Counted from the stretch's first letter, positions 16,752 to 27,404 are shown. The stretch: 64,000 nucleotides of DNA from Flavobacterium sp. 83 (GCF_000744835.1 NZ_JQMS01000001.1:3658001-3722000); one strand, 5' to 3'. Numbers and translations: made by a program. Notes: a model not told the origin generated them from the letters alone.

Positions 16752-18293
16752 TCACAAAGGAATATTCCCGTGTTTTCTATTGGGCGTAACGCTCACTTTA
16801 TTTTCGAGCATGCTAAAGGCTTTTATCAGTTTCCGTCTTGTGTCTTGTGGTAGGATTACCTCATCCACAAAACCACGTTGCGCTGCTATGTAGGGATTCG
16901 CAAATAAATCGGCATATTCAGCTTCTTTTTCCAAGAGTTTTGCCTCATGATCCTCGGCTTCGTTAATTTCTTTTTTGAAGATAATTTCCGAGGCTCCTTT
17001 GGTGCCCATTACGGCAATTTCAGCAGTCGGCCAGGCAAAATTCATATCGGCACCAATGTGTTTCGAGTTCATTACATCATAAGCACCACCATACGCTTTT
17101 CGGGTAATCACGGTTACTCTTGGCACGGTCGCTTCACTTAAAGCGTATAGCAATTTTGCTCCGTGAACGATAATCCCGCTCCACTCTTGATCGGTTCCCG
17201 GTAAAAAACCCGGTACGTCCACCAAAACCAATAACGGAATATTAAAACAATCGCAAAAACGGGTAAATCGAGCCGCTTTTTTCGAACTGTTCACATCGAG
17301 ACAACCGGCTAAAATCATCGGTTGGTTGGCTATAATCCCAATGCTTTTCCCTCCCAATCGAGCAAAACCCACCAGGATATTTTCGGCATAATTTTTATGA
17401 ATTTCAAAAAACGAATCTTCGTCAATAATCCCACCAATCACCTCGTGCATATCGTAGGGTTTGTTGGGATTATCCGGAATAATTGTCGCTAATTTGGTAC
17501 GAACCTCATCATTGAGTTCATAAGGTAAATTATGTGCTTTTTCTTTATTGCTTTGTGGCAAATAACTCAACAAGCGTTTCAAATCTTCCAGACATTCCAC
17601 ATCATTAGTAGAAGTAATGTGCGCCACACCAGATTTAGTAGAATGCGTACTAGCCCCACCCAATTCCTCCGAAGTTACGGTTTCATTGGTTACGGTTTTT
17701 ACCACATTCGGACCAGTTACAAACATATAACTGGTATCTTCAACCATCATGGTAAAATCAGTCATGGCTGGAGAATACACGGCACCACCGGCGCAGGGTC
17801 CCATAATTGCAGAAATCTGTGGAATTACTCCAGAGGCTTGTACATTTCTATAAAAAATATCAGCATAACCACCCAAAGAACGAACCCCTTCCTGAATACG
17901 TGCTCCACCAGAATCATTTAGTCCAATCATGGGCGCTCCCATTTTGACTGCCATATCCATCACTTTACAGATTTTCTCAGCATGGGTTTCAGATAAAGAA
18001 CCTCCAAAAACGGTAAAATCCTGAGCGAAAATATAAACTAATCGTCCGTTTATGGTTCCATATCCTGTGATTACACCATCACCATAATACAGTTCTTTTT
18101 CCATTCCAAAATCAGACGTTCGGTGCGTTACCAACATTCCAATTTCTTCAAAAGAACCTTCGTCCATCAAATAATTGACACGTTCTCTTGCGGTTAGTTT
18201 TTTATTCGAATGTTGTTTTTCGATACGTTTTTTACCGCCACCCAAATGAGCTTCGGCAATTTTATCGTTTAATGTATTTATTTTGTCTTTCAT
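16752..18293 (-). CDS. Acyl-CoA (propionyl-CoA) carboxylase, carboxyltransferase subunit
   Basis: This 513-residue protein is a carboxyltransferase of the PccB/MmdA type. It transfers the carboxyl group from biotin to an acyl-CoA, most likely propionyl-CoA to give methylmalonyl-CoA. Hallmarks are [24 protein letters not shown] and the C-terminal [15 protein letters not shown] block, which binds carboxybiotin. The biotin carboxylase and biotin carrier genes lie upstream on the same strand, so all three parts of the enzyme are encoded together. A 246-bp gap with a dispersed repeat separates it from the biotin carboxylase gene. Confidence 0.9.
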   Translation of the reverse strand: MKDKINTLNDKIAEAHLGGGKKRIEKQHSNKKLTARERVNYLMDEGSFEEIGMLVTHRTSDFGMEKELYYGDGVITGYGTINGRLVYIFAQDFTVFGGSLSETHAEKICKVMDMAVKMGAPMIGLNDSGGARIQEGVRSLGGYADIFYRNVQASGVIPQISAIMGPCAGGAVYSPAMTDFTMMVEDTSYMFVTGPNVVKTVTNETVTSEELGGASTHSTKSGVAHITSTNDVECLEDLKRLLSYLPQSNKEKAHNLPYELNDEVRTKLATIIPDNPNKPYDMHEVIGGIIDEDSFFEIHKNYAENILVGFARLGGKSIGIIANQPMILAGCLDVNSSKKAARFTRFCDCFNIPLLVLVDVPGFLPGTDQEWSGIIVHGAKLLYALSEATVPRVTVITRKAYGGAYDVMNSKHIGADMNFAWPTAEIAVMGTKGASEIIFKKEINEAEDHEAKLLEKEAEYADLFANPYIAAQRGFVDEVILPQDTRRKLIKAFSMLENKVSVTPNRKHGNIPL

Positions 18294-18358
18294 ACTTTGT
18301 TTTTTAACCGCTAAGTTTTAATATCCCTTTTGCTTTTGACTAAAGCCAGAATTTTTTT

Positions 18359-18435
18359 GCCACAGATTACACAGATTCACACAGATTTCATGCTCATTAT
18401 TAAAAGAATCTGTGAAAATCATTTTAATCAGTGGC
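18359..18435. repeat. GCCACAGATT palindromic intergenic repeat
   Basis: The element opens GCCACAGATTACACAGATT and closes AATCTGTG...AATCAGTGGC, forming a long imperfect palindrome. A further partial copy, GCCACAGATT, sits at 18457-18466. I recognise this sequence as a common intergenic repeat in flavobacterial genomes. It lies inside the carboxylase operon, between the biotin carboxylase and carboxyltransferase genes. The rest of the gap is AT-rich and holds no gene. Confidence 0.65.
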
Positions 18436-18539
18436 TAATTTATTCTTTTAATATTAGCCACAGATTCTAATAAAACCATTAAAGTTAAGTTTTACTTTTC
18501 TTAATGAAACTTAATCTCTTAATGGTTAAAAAAAAAAAA

Positions 18540-19979
18540 TTAATTCGGTAAGCGTACGATTTTTTGATCTTCAAAATACTGTTTCAAAGCGACCTTCGCA
18601 GCGATTTCGGCTTCTTGCGCTATTTGATTTTTTAACATTTCGGCACTGTAGTAATTCTTGACAAAATGCGTGTCAAATTTCCCGGAACGAAACGCCTCAT
18701 GTTCAAAAACAAATTTCCCAAAAGGCAATGTTGTCTGCACACCTTCCACTTGATAATTTTCAATGGCCTTAATCATAATTTGAATCGCTTCTTCTCGGGT
18801 TTCTCCATAAGTGATTAATTTGGCCAACATCGGATCGTAATAAATGGGAATATCCATGCCTTGCTCAAAACCGTTATCTACGCGAATTCCTTCACCAACC
18901 GGCAATTGATATACATCCAAATGACCCACACTCGGTAGGAAATCATTCATCGGATCTTCGGCATACACACGTAATTCCATCGCGTGCCCTTTTATTTTCA
19001 GGTCTTCTTGTTTGATTGCTAATGCTTCACCTCGAGCTACTCTGATTTGCAGCTCGACCAAATCGGTTCCGGTAATCCATTCGGTAACGGGATGTTCCAC
19101 TTGCAAACGAGTATTCATCTCCAAGAAGTAGAAATTATTATTTTCGTCCAATAAAAATTCTACAGTTCCAGCTCCTAAATAATCACAGGATTTGGCTACC
19201 AAAACGGCTGCCTCTCCCATTTTTTTTCGCAATTCCGGTGTTAAAACCGAAGAAGGCGCTTCTTCAATTACTTTTTGGTGACGACGCTGGATGCTGCATT
19301 CTCTTTCGAATAAATACAACACATTGCCATGACTGTCTGCCATAACCTGAATTTCGATATGTCTTGGCGAGCCCACATATTTTTCGATAAAAACAGAACC
19401 ATCTCCAAAAGCAGCAATCGCTTCACTAATAGCGCGATCCATTTGAGACTCGAAATCAGCTTCGCTTTCTACCACACGCATTCCTTTTCCACCGCCACCT
19501 GCTGAGGCTTTAATCAGTATTGGAAAACCAACTTCCTTGGCAACTACTTTTGCTTTTTCGACATCTGTAATGGCTTCGTCAAAACCGGGAACCATTGGAA
19601 TATTGTATTGCTTAACGGCTTCTTTGGCCGCTAATTTACTTCCCATGATTTTTATTGCTTTCGACTTTGGACCAATAAAAATGATGTTATTTTTTTCGGC
19701 TTCTTCAGCAAAATCAGCATTTTCACTCAAAAATCCATAACCGGGATGAATGGCATCCACATTTAAAGATTTGGCAACTTCTATAATTTTACTACCTAAT
19801 AAATAGGATTGACTTGAAGGAGCTTCTCCAATCCAAACGGCTTCATCGGCAAATTTTACGTGAGGTGCATTTCTATCCGCAGTAGAATATACCGCCACGG
19901 TTTTAATCCCCATTTTTTGTGCAGTTTTCATCACCCTAATGGCAATTTCCCCTCTATTGGCAACTAATATTTTTTTCAT
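18540..19979 (-). CDS. Biotin carboxylase subunit of acyl-CoA carboxylase
   Basis: This 479-residue ATP-grasp enzyme carboxylates biotin on the carrier protein using bicarbonate and ATP. Visible are the N-terminal KILVANRGEIAIRV, the glycine-rich ATP loop KASAGGGGKGMR, and EMNTRLQVEHPVTE near the active site. I start at the MKKIL methionine at 19979, four bases after the carrier gene stop; a longer reading from 19997 would overlap that gene and add six atypical residues. It is the middle gene of a carrier, biotin carboxylase, carboxyltransferase operon. Confidence 0.93.
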   Translation of the reverse strand: MKKILVANRGEIAIRVMKTAQKMGIKTVAVYSTADRNAPHVKFADEAVWIGEAPSSQSYLLGSKIIEVAKSLNVDAIHPGYGFLSENADFAEEAEKNNIIFIGPKSKAIKIMGSKLAAKEAVKQYNIPMVPGFDEAITDVEKAKVVAKEVGFPILIKASAGGGGKGMRVVESEADFESQMDRAISEAIAAFGDGSVFIEKYVGSPRHIEIQVMADSHGNVLYLFERECSIQRRHQKVIEEAPSSVLTPELRKKMGEAAVLVAKSCDYLGAGTVEFLLDENNNFYFLEMNTRLQVEHPVTEWITGTDLVELQIRVARGEALAIKQEDLKIKGHAMELRVYAEDPMNDFLPSVGHLDVYQLPVGEGIRVDNGFEQGMDIPIYYDPMLAKLITYGETREEAIQIMIKAIENYQVEGVQTTLPFGKFVFEHEAFRSGKFDTHFVKNYYSAEMLKNQIAQEAEIAAKVALKQYFEDQKIVRLPN

Positions 19980-19983
19980 AGTC

Positions 19984-20469
19984 TTATTCAAATTCAATTA
20001 ACAACTGACCTTTATCTACTGCATCTCCCATAGCAACCGAAATGGTTTTGATAACGCCATCTTTTGGAGAAAGAAAACTGTTTTCCATTTTCATGGCGCC
20101 CAAAATAATCAGGTTGTCATTTTCTTTTACCTCTTGCCCCACCACAACACTTATTTCGAGAATCAATCCGGGCATAGGTGCTTTGATAAAATTGACTTGT
20201 TTGGTAAGTCCTGTTTCAAACCCCATTTCTTTGATAAGAATATCCAAAGGATTTGAAATTGCCACAACATAGGTGTTGTTATTCACTTTTACCGTATAGC
20301 TTTTTTTAAGAAAATCAGAAGTTAGGATTTCCGCTTTATAAGGGGTATTTTGATGTAGTATATGAAATTTATTAGCTTCCACACTCACTGCATCCAGTTG
20401 TGAAATACTTTCCTTTTCAAAATCAAAATGAAAAGTATCATTGACATTTACTTTATAACCAATACTCAT
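19984..20469 (-). CDS. Biotin carboxyl carrier protein of acyl-CoA carboxylase
   Basis: This 161-residue protein has a C-terminal biotinyl domain with the modified lysine K127 in GAMKMENS. The N-terminal 90 residues are a linker domain seen in separate carriers of Bacteroidetes propionyl- or acetyl-CoA carboxylases. It is the first gene of the three-gene carboxylase operon, with 4 bp to the biotin carboxylase start. The downstream PccB-like subunit points to propionyl-CoA as substrate. Confidence 0.9.
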   Translation of the reverse strand: MSIGYKVNVNDTFHFDFEKESISQLDAVSVEANKFHILHQNTPYKAEILTSDFLKKSYTVKVNNNTYVVAISNPLDILIKEMGFETGLTKQVNFIKAPMPGLILEISVVVGQEVKENDNLIILGAMKMENSFLSPKDGVIKTISVAMGDAVDKGQLLIEFE

Positions 20470-20573
20470 ACGTGTATTTATTTAATTGGTTGTAAAAATA
20501 AGTAAAGAAAACGTTTTCGTAATCGAAAAATAAAAGTTTTATGCTAATTTAATATAGTTATCGTGAAATAAAT

Positions 20574-22796
20574 CTACAACACTAATAATCCAAATTCTCT
20601 CAAAGTTTTAATTGGTTTTGAATACCAAAATAATTCAAAGTCTTCTAAATTTGATTCAAAATCAGCTTTAACTTCCTGAAAAGTGTAGATTTTAACCTTA
20701 GAAACAGAAATTTTCAAAAGAATTTCTACCAGCCATTCTCCTTCTAGTCTATTGGTTTGAATATTGAAACTTTCTTTCTTATCATGGAAAGTCAAAGTCA
20801 TCATTTCCCAGGAATTTCCTTTTTTGGATTTCGTAAAATGTTCTACAAATGGTTTTCCGCCTAACCAAACGATTTTGGCTGTAGGTTTACTGTTGAAATC
20901 CTCCTCTTCCTGTAAAGCGTCAAATATAAAATCAGGGGAGATTTTAGTCTTTGGAATTTTAAATTCAAACCAATCCTGCAACTCATAATCAAAACAGATT
21001 CCGTGCATAAAATTGAACAAGGATTTCTTCAATCCAAAACTGAATTTATCATGATCGATTCCTGTTGAGTCGGTATAATTAATATCGTTATTAGCAAAAG
21101 TTCCCAAGATTTCGGTTTCTTTTACCACACCAAATCTCTCCGGATACAAGCCCACGGGACTGTGTGCCGTCATGGCAAACTGGTGCCAAAATCCCGATTG
21201 CAATACACCAACTTCAAATAACTGACGTACCATTTCGAGACTATCCACGGTTTCCTGAATAGTTTGTGTAGGATAACCATACATCAAATAGGCATGAACC
21301 ATTACGCCGGCTTCGGTGAAATTTCGGGTAACTTTTGCTACTTGCTCGACCGTAACACCTTTGTCAATTAATTTTAATAATCTGTCCGAAGCAACTTCCA
21401 AACCACCAGAAACGGCGATACAACCAGATGCTTTAAGAAGCAAACATAAATCTTTGGTAAAACTTTTTTCGAATCGAATGTTTGTCCACCACGTCACTGC
21501 TAATTTCCTGCGAAGAATTTCGAGAGCTAAAGCACGCATCAATGCCGGAGGTGCCGCTTCATCTACAAAATGAAATCCGTTCTCACCTGTTTGGGCAATC
21601 ATTTCCTCCATCCTGTCGCACAATAAATTGGCGGCAACGGGTTCATACACTTTGATATAATCCAAAGAAATATCACAAAAAGTACATTTCCCCCAATAGC
21701 AACCATGCGCCATGGTGAGTTTGTTCCAGCGGCCATCGCTCCACATACGGTGCATGGGATTCACAATTTCGATAACCGAAATGTATTTATCCAAAAGCAA
21801 ATCAGAGTAATCAGGCGTGCCCACTTGCGATTGTTTGTAATCGTGTTTTACGGAATTATTTTTGTAAACTACTTTTCCATCTTCCAACAGAAAGGTTCGT
21901 TTATATTGCTTCTCGCCCCTCGACTGCGCTCGGGAAGACAAGCTCGAAGTGACCGCATTTATTAATTCTTCGATTGGTGCTTCACCATCATCCAACGTGA
22001 TAAAATCGAAAAACTCAAAAACGCGTGTATCTGAAAGCGAACGCAGTTCCGTATTTGGGAAACCACCACCCATTGAAATCTTGATATTTGGATGATGCTT
22101 TTTCACCCATTGTGCGGAACGAAAAGCCGAATATAAGTTTCCTGGAAATGGAACCGAAATAAGGAATAATGTAGGTTCAATCGTTTCTATTCTCTCTTTT
22201 AAAATCGAAAGCAAGATTCCATCAATATACGTCGGTTCTTGTTGCAAGGCTTCGTACAATTCGTCAAAAGAATTGGCGCTTCGCCCTAAACGTTCCGCAT
22301 AGCGGCTGAAACCAAAATTAGCGTCGACACATTCCACTATAAAATCTGAAATATCTTCGAGATACAAAGTCGCCAAATGTTTCGCTTTGTCCTGTGTTCC
22401 CATGGTTCCAAAAGCCCAATCCAATTCTTCCAATTGTACAAATCGGGACGCTTCCGGCAAGAAATCTTCCTGACAAATTTGAAGTGCCAATGTTGGATTT
22501 ATTCCTTGCAAAAAAGCAATTACGGGATTGATGGTTTTAAGATATTCTTCTTGTAAAGCGAAAATACGTTTTGAATTTTCTGAAATTTCTCCAGCATTAA
22601 ACGTTGAACTTGCAACGGTAAATAAACTTTGCAAACCTTCTTTCGAAAACAATTTCAAAATCACTTCGATTCCCAAATCGGCCTGAACCGATTCAATGTT
22701 TTTGGTATTCAGAAACCCTTTGATATATGCAGTTGCTGGATACGGTGTATTCAGTTGGGTAAAAGGAGGCGTAATGAGGAAAAGTTTCGTTTTCAA
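20574..22796 (-). CDS. B12-binding domain radical SAM protein
   Basis: This 740-residue protein has an N-terminal cobalamin-binding region (about 1-280, with MGGGFPNTELR) followed by a radical SAM domain. The 4Fe-4S cysteines are C366, C371 and C374 in CYWGKCTFC. Such proteins catalyse methylations or rearrangements; the target of this subfamily is unknown to me. Residues about 281-297 are encoded by a dispersed GC-rich repeat that sits exactly in the linker between the two domains. It stands alone between the carboxylase operon and a divergent surface-protein gene. Confidence 0.88.
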   Translation of the reverse strand: MKTKLFLITPPFTQLNTPYPATAYIKGFLNTKNIESVQADLGIEVILKLFSKEGLQSLFTVASSTFNAGEISENSKRIFALQEEYLKTINPVIAFLQGINPTLALQICQEDFLPEASRFVQLEELDWAFGTMGTQDKAKHLATLYLEDISDFIVECVDANFGFSRYAERLGRSANSFDELYEALQQEPTYIDGILLSILKERIETIEPTLFLISVPFPGNLYSAFRSAQWVKKHHPNIKISMGGGFPNTELRSLSDTRVFEFFDFITLDDGEAPIEELINAVTSSLSSRAQSRGEKQYKRTFLLEDGKVVYKNNSVKHDYKQSQVGTPDYSDLLLDKYISVIEIVNPMHRMWSDGRWNKLTMAHGCYWGKCTFCDISLDYIKVYEPVAANLLCDRMEEMIAQTGENGFHFVDEAAPPALMRALALEILRRKLAVTWWTNIRFEKSFTKDLCLLLKASGCIAVSGGLEVASDRLLKLIDKGVTVEQVAKVTRNFTEAGVMVHAYLMYGYPTQTIQETVDSLEMVRQLFEVGVLQSGFWHQFAMTAHSPVGLYPERFGVVKETEILGTFANNDINYTDSTGIDHDKFSFGLKKSLFNFMHGICFDYELQDWFEFKIPKTKISPDFIFDALQEEEDFNSKPTAKIVWLGGKPFVEHFTKSKKGNSWEMMTLTFHDKKESFNIQTNRLEGEWLVEILLKISVSKVKIYTFQEVKADFESNLEDFELFWYSKPIKTLREFGLLVL
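21910..21954 (-). repeat. Dispersed repeat inserted in frame in the radical SAM gene
   Basis: On the coding strand the element starts GTCACTTCGAGC and ends with GCGCAGTCGAGG, then GGCGAGAAG. It is GC-rich against its surroundings and adds residues VTSSLSSRAQSRGEK. A shorter relative with the same start and reading frame lies in the GT2 gene at 39374-39398. I recognise the core as a repeat common in Flavobacterium intergenic DNA. Confidence 0.7.
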
Positions 22797-22940
22797 AAGA
22801 AATAGTTTGGTGCAAAAATAAGGGATAATTCTATTCTTTTCAGGAAAAGATTTTTGAGGTTCTATTTCATTTATATTGTTTGATATTTGGATTTATTTTG
22901 TAGATATTTAATTACATTTACCTCGCTATAAATCTTACTT

Positions 22941-25900
22941 ATGAAGCGAATTTTACTTTTTTTATTTTTTATATCTTCTTTTGCAACTTACTCTCAATAT
23001 ACCTTAATTCCTGATCAAAATTTCGAATGGTTTTTGATTCGTCAAGGTTATGACAGCGGTTCTATTGATGGAAAAGTGTTAACTTCAAATATAAATACAG
23101 TTACTAAACTTGATTTTTTTACTGGAGGCCAAAATTTTATTGCCAGCCTTAAAGGAATAGAAGATTTCACGGCTTTAACTGAACTTTCTATTATTGATGG
23201 CAGCTTGCTTACGAGTTTAGATGTTTCAAAAAATTTAGCTTTAACCAAATTAATTTGTTCCTCTAATAGATTATCAAGTTTGGATATTTCTAAAAACATT
23301 GCTTTAACAGAATTAAATTGTAGCTTTAATAACATATCTAGTTTAGATATTACGAAAAACACTAATCTAAAATACTTATCGGCTTCATCTAACCAATTAA
23401 CTACTTTAGAACTTTCAAACTGCCCCTTATTAGAAACTGTGCAGTTAAATAATAATTCATTAACAGCTATTAATGTTACTAATGCAATTAATTTAAATTT
23501 CCTAAGCTGTGGTGAGAATCGATTGACAAATTTAGACGTTACAAAAAACACTATGCTTTCTATTTTTGCCTGCGGGACAAATAAACTTTCAACTTTGGAT
23601 ATTTCAAATAACATACAGCTAAAGTCATTTTCATGCGAATACAATGATTTGATTAATTTAGATTTCACCACCAATACTAAACTAGAGTATTTTAGATGCT
23701 TAAACAACAAATTACTTAATTTAGATTTCTCTCACAATCCTTCGCTACACGAAGTACACTGCTCTAATAATCAATTAACTAATATAGACATTTCTAAAAA
23801 CACCAACTTATATTCATTAATTTGCAACTTTAATGATTTAACTAATTTAGACACTTCAAAAAATACTGCTCTAAACTTTTTGAATTGCGAATACAACCAA
23901 ATAACAAGTTTAGATGTTTCAAAAAACAACAACCTAGGACTTCTTAGATGTAATAATAACCAACTAATATCCTTAGATTTAAGAAGTTCAGTTAGTTGGA
24001 CTTGGTGGAATGATTATAACAGCTGGGTAAATAATCCCAACTTAAAATGTATAAATGTTCCTAATGCATACTTTTTTGGTTATTATTGGAATGGACGTAA
24101 AGATGCAACAGCAAGCTTCATTGATGATATTCCACCAAAATTTGAGTCAGCGAATCAAACAATATGTTCTAAGCAAAATCCAACAATAAGCGATATTACA
24201 GTCGAGGGATACGGAATCAAATGGTTCAATTCTGAAAGCAACTTAATCGAACTTCCATTTAACACTCTTTTAGTTGAAGGGAAAACTTATTACGCTATGA
24301 ATACAGCAGGAAATTGTGAAGGACCACGATCTTCTGTCACAATAAGTCTAAAAACAACTACTATACCTTTGGCAGTATCTCCGCAAAATTTATGCAATAT
24401 AGTCAACCCTACTTTGGCCAATTTAGAAATTACAGGAAATAACATTAAGTGGTACAATTCTCTGCTTGGAGGAAATTCTATCCCTATTACAACTTCTTTA
24501 ATGACTGGTTTTTCATACTATGCCTCGCAAAGTTCAAATGGTTGTGAAAGTGAAAGAGTATCTGTATTTGTCAATCTTTTAAATATTGTAAAGCCTTCAT
24601 CTTTTTCACCTCAAACCTTCTGTATCCAACAAAATGCCACTTTAAACAATATAACTATAACTGGTCAAAACATAAAATGGTATGATGCTTTAGCAAATGG
24701 AACACTTTTATCAAACACAACTCAATTGCAAAACGGAATAACTTATTATGCTTCACAAACCATAAACGGTTGTGAAAGCGACAGAACACCTGTTTTAATC
24801 AATATCCAAAATACTCCTGCCCCAACAGGAAATACAACTCAAACTTTTTGCACAAGTCAAAATCCAACTTTAGTTACTATTGTAGTTTCTGGAACTGCAA
24901 TAAAATGGTATACTAGTGCTGGAGCTCTTTTGTCAAATTCAACTACTTTACAAGATGGGGTGACCTATTATGCTTCGCAAACAGAAAACGGCTGCGAAAG
25001 CCCTAATAAATTAGCTGTTACAATTTCACTTATAAGCACTTTACCCGCAAATGATTATACCGAATTATTTTGTGATGACTTGAATGATGGTTCTGAGAAA
25101 GTGAATTTATCCGATTATAACACGAAGTTAATCTCCAATACTACTGGTTATACTTTTTCTTATTATTCGACTTTTTCAAGTGCAGAAAATCAATTGGCAG
25201 CCAATCAAATTACTAATTTTTCGAATTATAAGTTAGCTTTGGGCGAAAACAAAATCTACGTTCGTATCAATTCAAATACGCCATGCTACGCTATAGTTGA
25301 ATTAAAACTAACCCTTTTATCCAAACCTAAAATAACGATTCCAGATGTTGTTCCCATTTGTGAAAATAATACAATCTCAATTGATGCCGGTTCAGGTTTC
25401 GATTCTTATTTATGGTCAAACGGCGCAACAACATCTTCTATAATTGTTGCAAATCCAGGAAATTATTTCGTTACAGTTACCAATAATTATAGCACTATTT
25501 CTTGCTCGAGTACAAAGACTTTTGAAGTACGAAAATCAAATATTGCAACCATTACTTCAATTGATACCCAAGACTGGACGGATAATCAAAATACAATAAG
25601 CATTTTTGTAACCGGTGCAGGCGATTTTGAATATGCTATCGACGGAATTCATTTTCAGGATAGCAATCAATTTTCAAACTTAATCAGCGGTCAATATACC
25701 GTTTCTGTCAGAGACAAAAACGGTTGCGGAACTGCAACTGATGAAGTCTATTTATTGATGTATCCAAAATTCTTTACCCCAAACGGAGACGGTTTTAACG
25801 ATACTTGGAAAATCAAATTTTCAGATATTGAAGTTGGACTAACCGTCAAAATATTCGATCGTTATGGGAAATTCATTACCGAATTACAAAATAACATCGG

Positions 25901-26009
25901 TTGGAATGCAACTGTTAATGGTCATGAACTTCCTGCTACAGATTATTGGTTTGTTGTTATAAGAGCGAATGGAAAAGAATATCGAGGTCATTTTAGTTTA
26001 AAGAGATAG
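22941..26009 (+). CDS. Secreted LRR and Ig-like repeat protein with T9SS type B sorting domain
   Basis: This 1022-residue surface protein begins with a signal peptide (ends TYSQ). It then has about 13 leucine-rich repeats of 21 residues (roughly 73-345) of the form LxxLxCSxNxLTSLDxSKNxx. Four Ig-like repeats of about 75-80 residues follow (from about 399, 476, 552 and 627), each with NPT...IKWY and TYYASQ...NGCES. A further Ig/PKD-like segment lies near 800-860, and the last 85 residues are a gliding-motility-type C-terminal domain (FFTPNGDGFNDTWKI). That domain directs type IX secretion. The role is probably adhesion or glycan contact, by inference. Confidence 0.9.
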   Translation: MKRILLFLFFISSFATYSQYTLIPDQNFEWFLIRQGYDSGSIDGKVLTSNINTVTKLDFFTGGQNFIASLKGIEDFTALTELSIIDGSLLTSLDVSKNLALTKLICSSNRLSSLDISKNIALTELNCSFNNISSLDITKNTNLKYLSASSNQLTTLELSNCPLLETVQLNNNSLTAINVTNAINLNFLSCGENRLTNLDVTKNTMLSIFACGTNKLSTLDISNNIQLKSFSCEYNDLINLDFTTNTKLEYFRCLNNKLLNLDFSHNPSLHEVHCSNNQLTNIDISKNTNLYSLICNFNDLTNLDTSKNTALNFLNCEYNQITSLDVSKNNNLGLLRCNNNQLISLDLRSSVSWTWWNDYNSWVNNPNLKCINVPNAYFFGYYWNGRKDATASFIDDIPPKFESANQTICSKQNPTISDITVEGYGIKWFNSESNLIELPFNTLLVEGKTYYAMNTAGNCEGPRSSVTISLKTTTIPLAVSPQNLCNIVNPTLANLEITGNNIKWYNSLLGGNSIPITTSLMTGFSYYASQSSNGCESERVSVFVNLLNIVKPSSFSPQTFCIQQNATLNNITITGQNIKWYDALANGTLLSNTTQLQNGITYYASQTINGCESDRTPVLINIQNTPAPTGNTTQTFCTSQNPTLVTIVVSGTAIKWYTSAGALLSNSTTLQDGVTYYASQTENGCESPNKLAVTISLISTLPANDYTELFCDDLNDGSEKVNLSDYNTKLISNTTGYTFSYYSTFSSAENQLAANQITNFSNYKLALGENKIYVRINSNTPCYAIVELKLTLLSKPKITIPDVVPICENNTISIDAGSGFDSYLWSNGATTSSIIVANPGNYFVTVTNNYSTISCSSTKTFEVRKSNIATITSIDTQDWTDNQNTISIFVTGAGDFEYAIDGIHFQDSNQFSNLISGQYTVSVRDKNGCGTATDEVYLLMYPKFFTPNGDGFNDTWKIKFSDIEVGLTVKIFDRYGKFITELQNNIGWNATVNGHELPATDYWFVVIRANGKEYRGHFSLKR

Positions 26010-26016
26010 TAAATCA

Positions 26017-27300
26017 TTAAAACTTATGTTCTTCTTTGCTAATCATCAACAACGAAAATAAAGAGATACAGGCTGCGGTACTCAAATAAAAACCAACATA
26101 CGTCAAACTATATTGCGTCGCCAACCAAATCGCAATCATAGGCGCAAAAGCTGCTCCGATGATTCCTGCCAAATTAAATGCCAGAGAGGTACCCGAATAA
26201 CGAACGGTAGTAGGAAACAATTCCGACAAGAAAGTACCCAAAGGACCATACGTAAATCCCATCAAAGCCATACCAACACATAAAAACAAAGTCACTAGAA
26301 TGGTACTGCCTGAGTTTAAGAAAAAAGAAAATGCAAAACCAAAAATAGCAATAGCAATTGTAGCATAAAGAAGCATTTTTCTTCGTCCTATTCTATCTGC
26401 AATTAAAGCAGAAACTGGAATAAAAAGCGCAAAAAATAATACCGAAAACAATTGCATCAATAAAAAATCTCTTTTAGAATAACCCAAATCTGATGTTGCC
26501 CAACTTAGCGTAAATACCGTCATAAGATAAAATACTAAGAAAGTAGTTATAGCTGCAAATGTGCCAAAAATTAACTGATTTTTATAAAACTTCAATAAAG
26601 TGAAAAATGGGATTTTCACTTCTTCTTGTTCTTTTTTAGAATTTTCGAAAGCAGGAGTTTCAGTAATTTTTAATCGAATATAAAAACCTACAACAACCAA
26701 TAACGAACTCGCTATAAACGGAATTCTCCATCCATAATCAAGAAAAGCATCGGCACTCATCGTATCGGTCAAAATCAAGAAAGTTCCTCCCGAAAGCAAC
26801 AAACCTATTGGAGCTCCTAATTGTGGAAACATACCGTACCAAGCACGTTTATTAGGCGGAGCATTTTCTATCGCCAACAATACCGCTCCACCCCATTCGC
26901 CACCTAAACCAACTCCCTGACCAAAACGGCACAACATTAATAATAAGGGAGCAGCTATTCCAATGCTGGAATAACTGGGCAAGAAACCAATACTTACCGT
27001 TGAAATACCCATCGTCAACAAAGCAATTACTAAAGTTGTCTTACGACCGATTTTATCTCCATAATGACCAAAAACCGCTGAACCGAGAGGTCTAGAAAGA
27101 AACGCAATCGAAAACGTCGCTAAGGATAACAAAACCGAATTGGTACTATCTGTTGAAGGAAAAAACAATTGAGGAAAAACCAAAACTGCGGCATTTGCAT
27201 AAATATAAAAATCAAAAAACTCTATAGTTGTACCTATTAAACTGCCAAAAAGAACATGTTTTAATGAATTTTCTGTATTAGGTTTTAAATTATCTTTCAT
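26017..27300 (-). CDS. MFS transporter, metabolite:proton symporter (MHS) family
   Basis: This 427-residue protein has about 12 hydrophobic helices and the MHS-family N-terminus GTTIEFFDFYIYA. The intracellular loop motif FGHYGDKIGRKTTL is also present. Relatives import proline/betaine, citrate, shikimate or similar small metabolites with protons. Nothing nearby points to the substrate. It ends 7 bp from the end of the convergent surface-protein gene, so the two transcripts must overlap or terminate tightly. Confidence 0.88.
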   Translation of the reverse strand: MKDNLKPNTENSLKHVLFGSLIGTTIEFFDFYIYANAAVLVFPQLFFPSTDSTNSVLLSLATFSIAFLSRPLGSAVFGHYGDKIGRKTTLVIALLTMGISTVSIGFLPSYSSIGIAAPLLLMLCRFGQGVGLGGEWGGAVLLAIENAPPNKRAWYGMFPQLGAPIGLLLSGGTFLILTDTMSADAFLDYGWRIPFIASSLLVVVGFYIRLKITETPAFENSKKEQEEVKIPFFTLLKFYKNQLIFGTFAAITTFLVFYLMTVFTLSWATSDLGYSKRDFLLMQLFSVLFFALFIPVSALIADRIGRRKMLLYATIAIAIFGFAFSFFLNSGSTILVTLFLCVGMALMGFTYGPLGTFLSELFPTTVRYSGTSLAFNLAGIIGAAFAPMIAIWLATQYSLTYVGFYLSTAACISLFSLLMISKEEHKF

Positions 27301-27404
27301 AGTAATGTTAAAATATTTCGATAAAATTGATACTATTTTTCGAAAGTAACAAATATTATAGTTCCAATTATTATTGGTAAATTAGCAACATATAAAACTT
27401 TATT

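Noticed and set aside
23048..23710. 220-codon minus-strand open frame in the LRR gene
   Set aside because: It is the antisense shadow of the LRR repeats; the repeated sequence keeps the opposite frame open.
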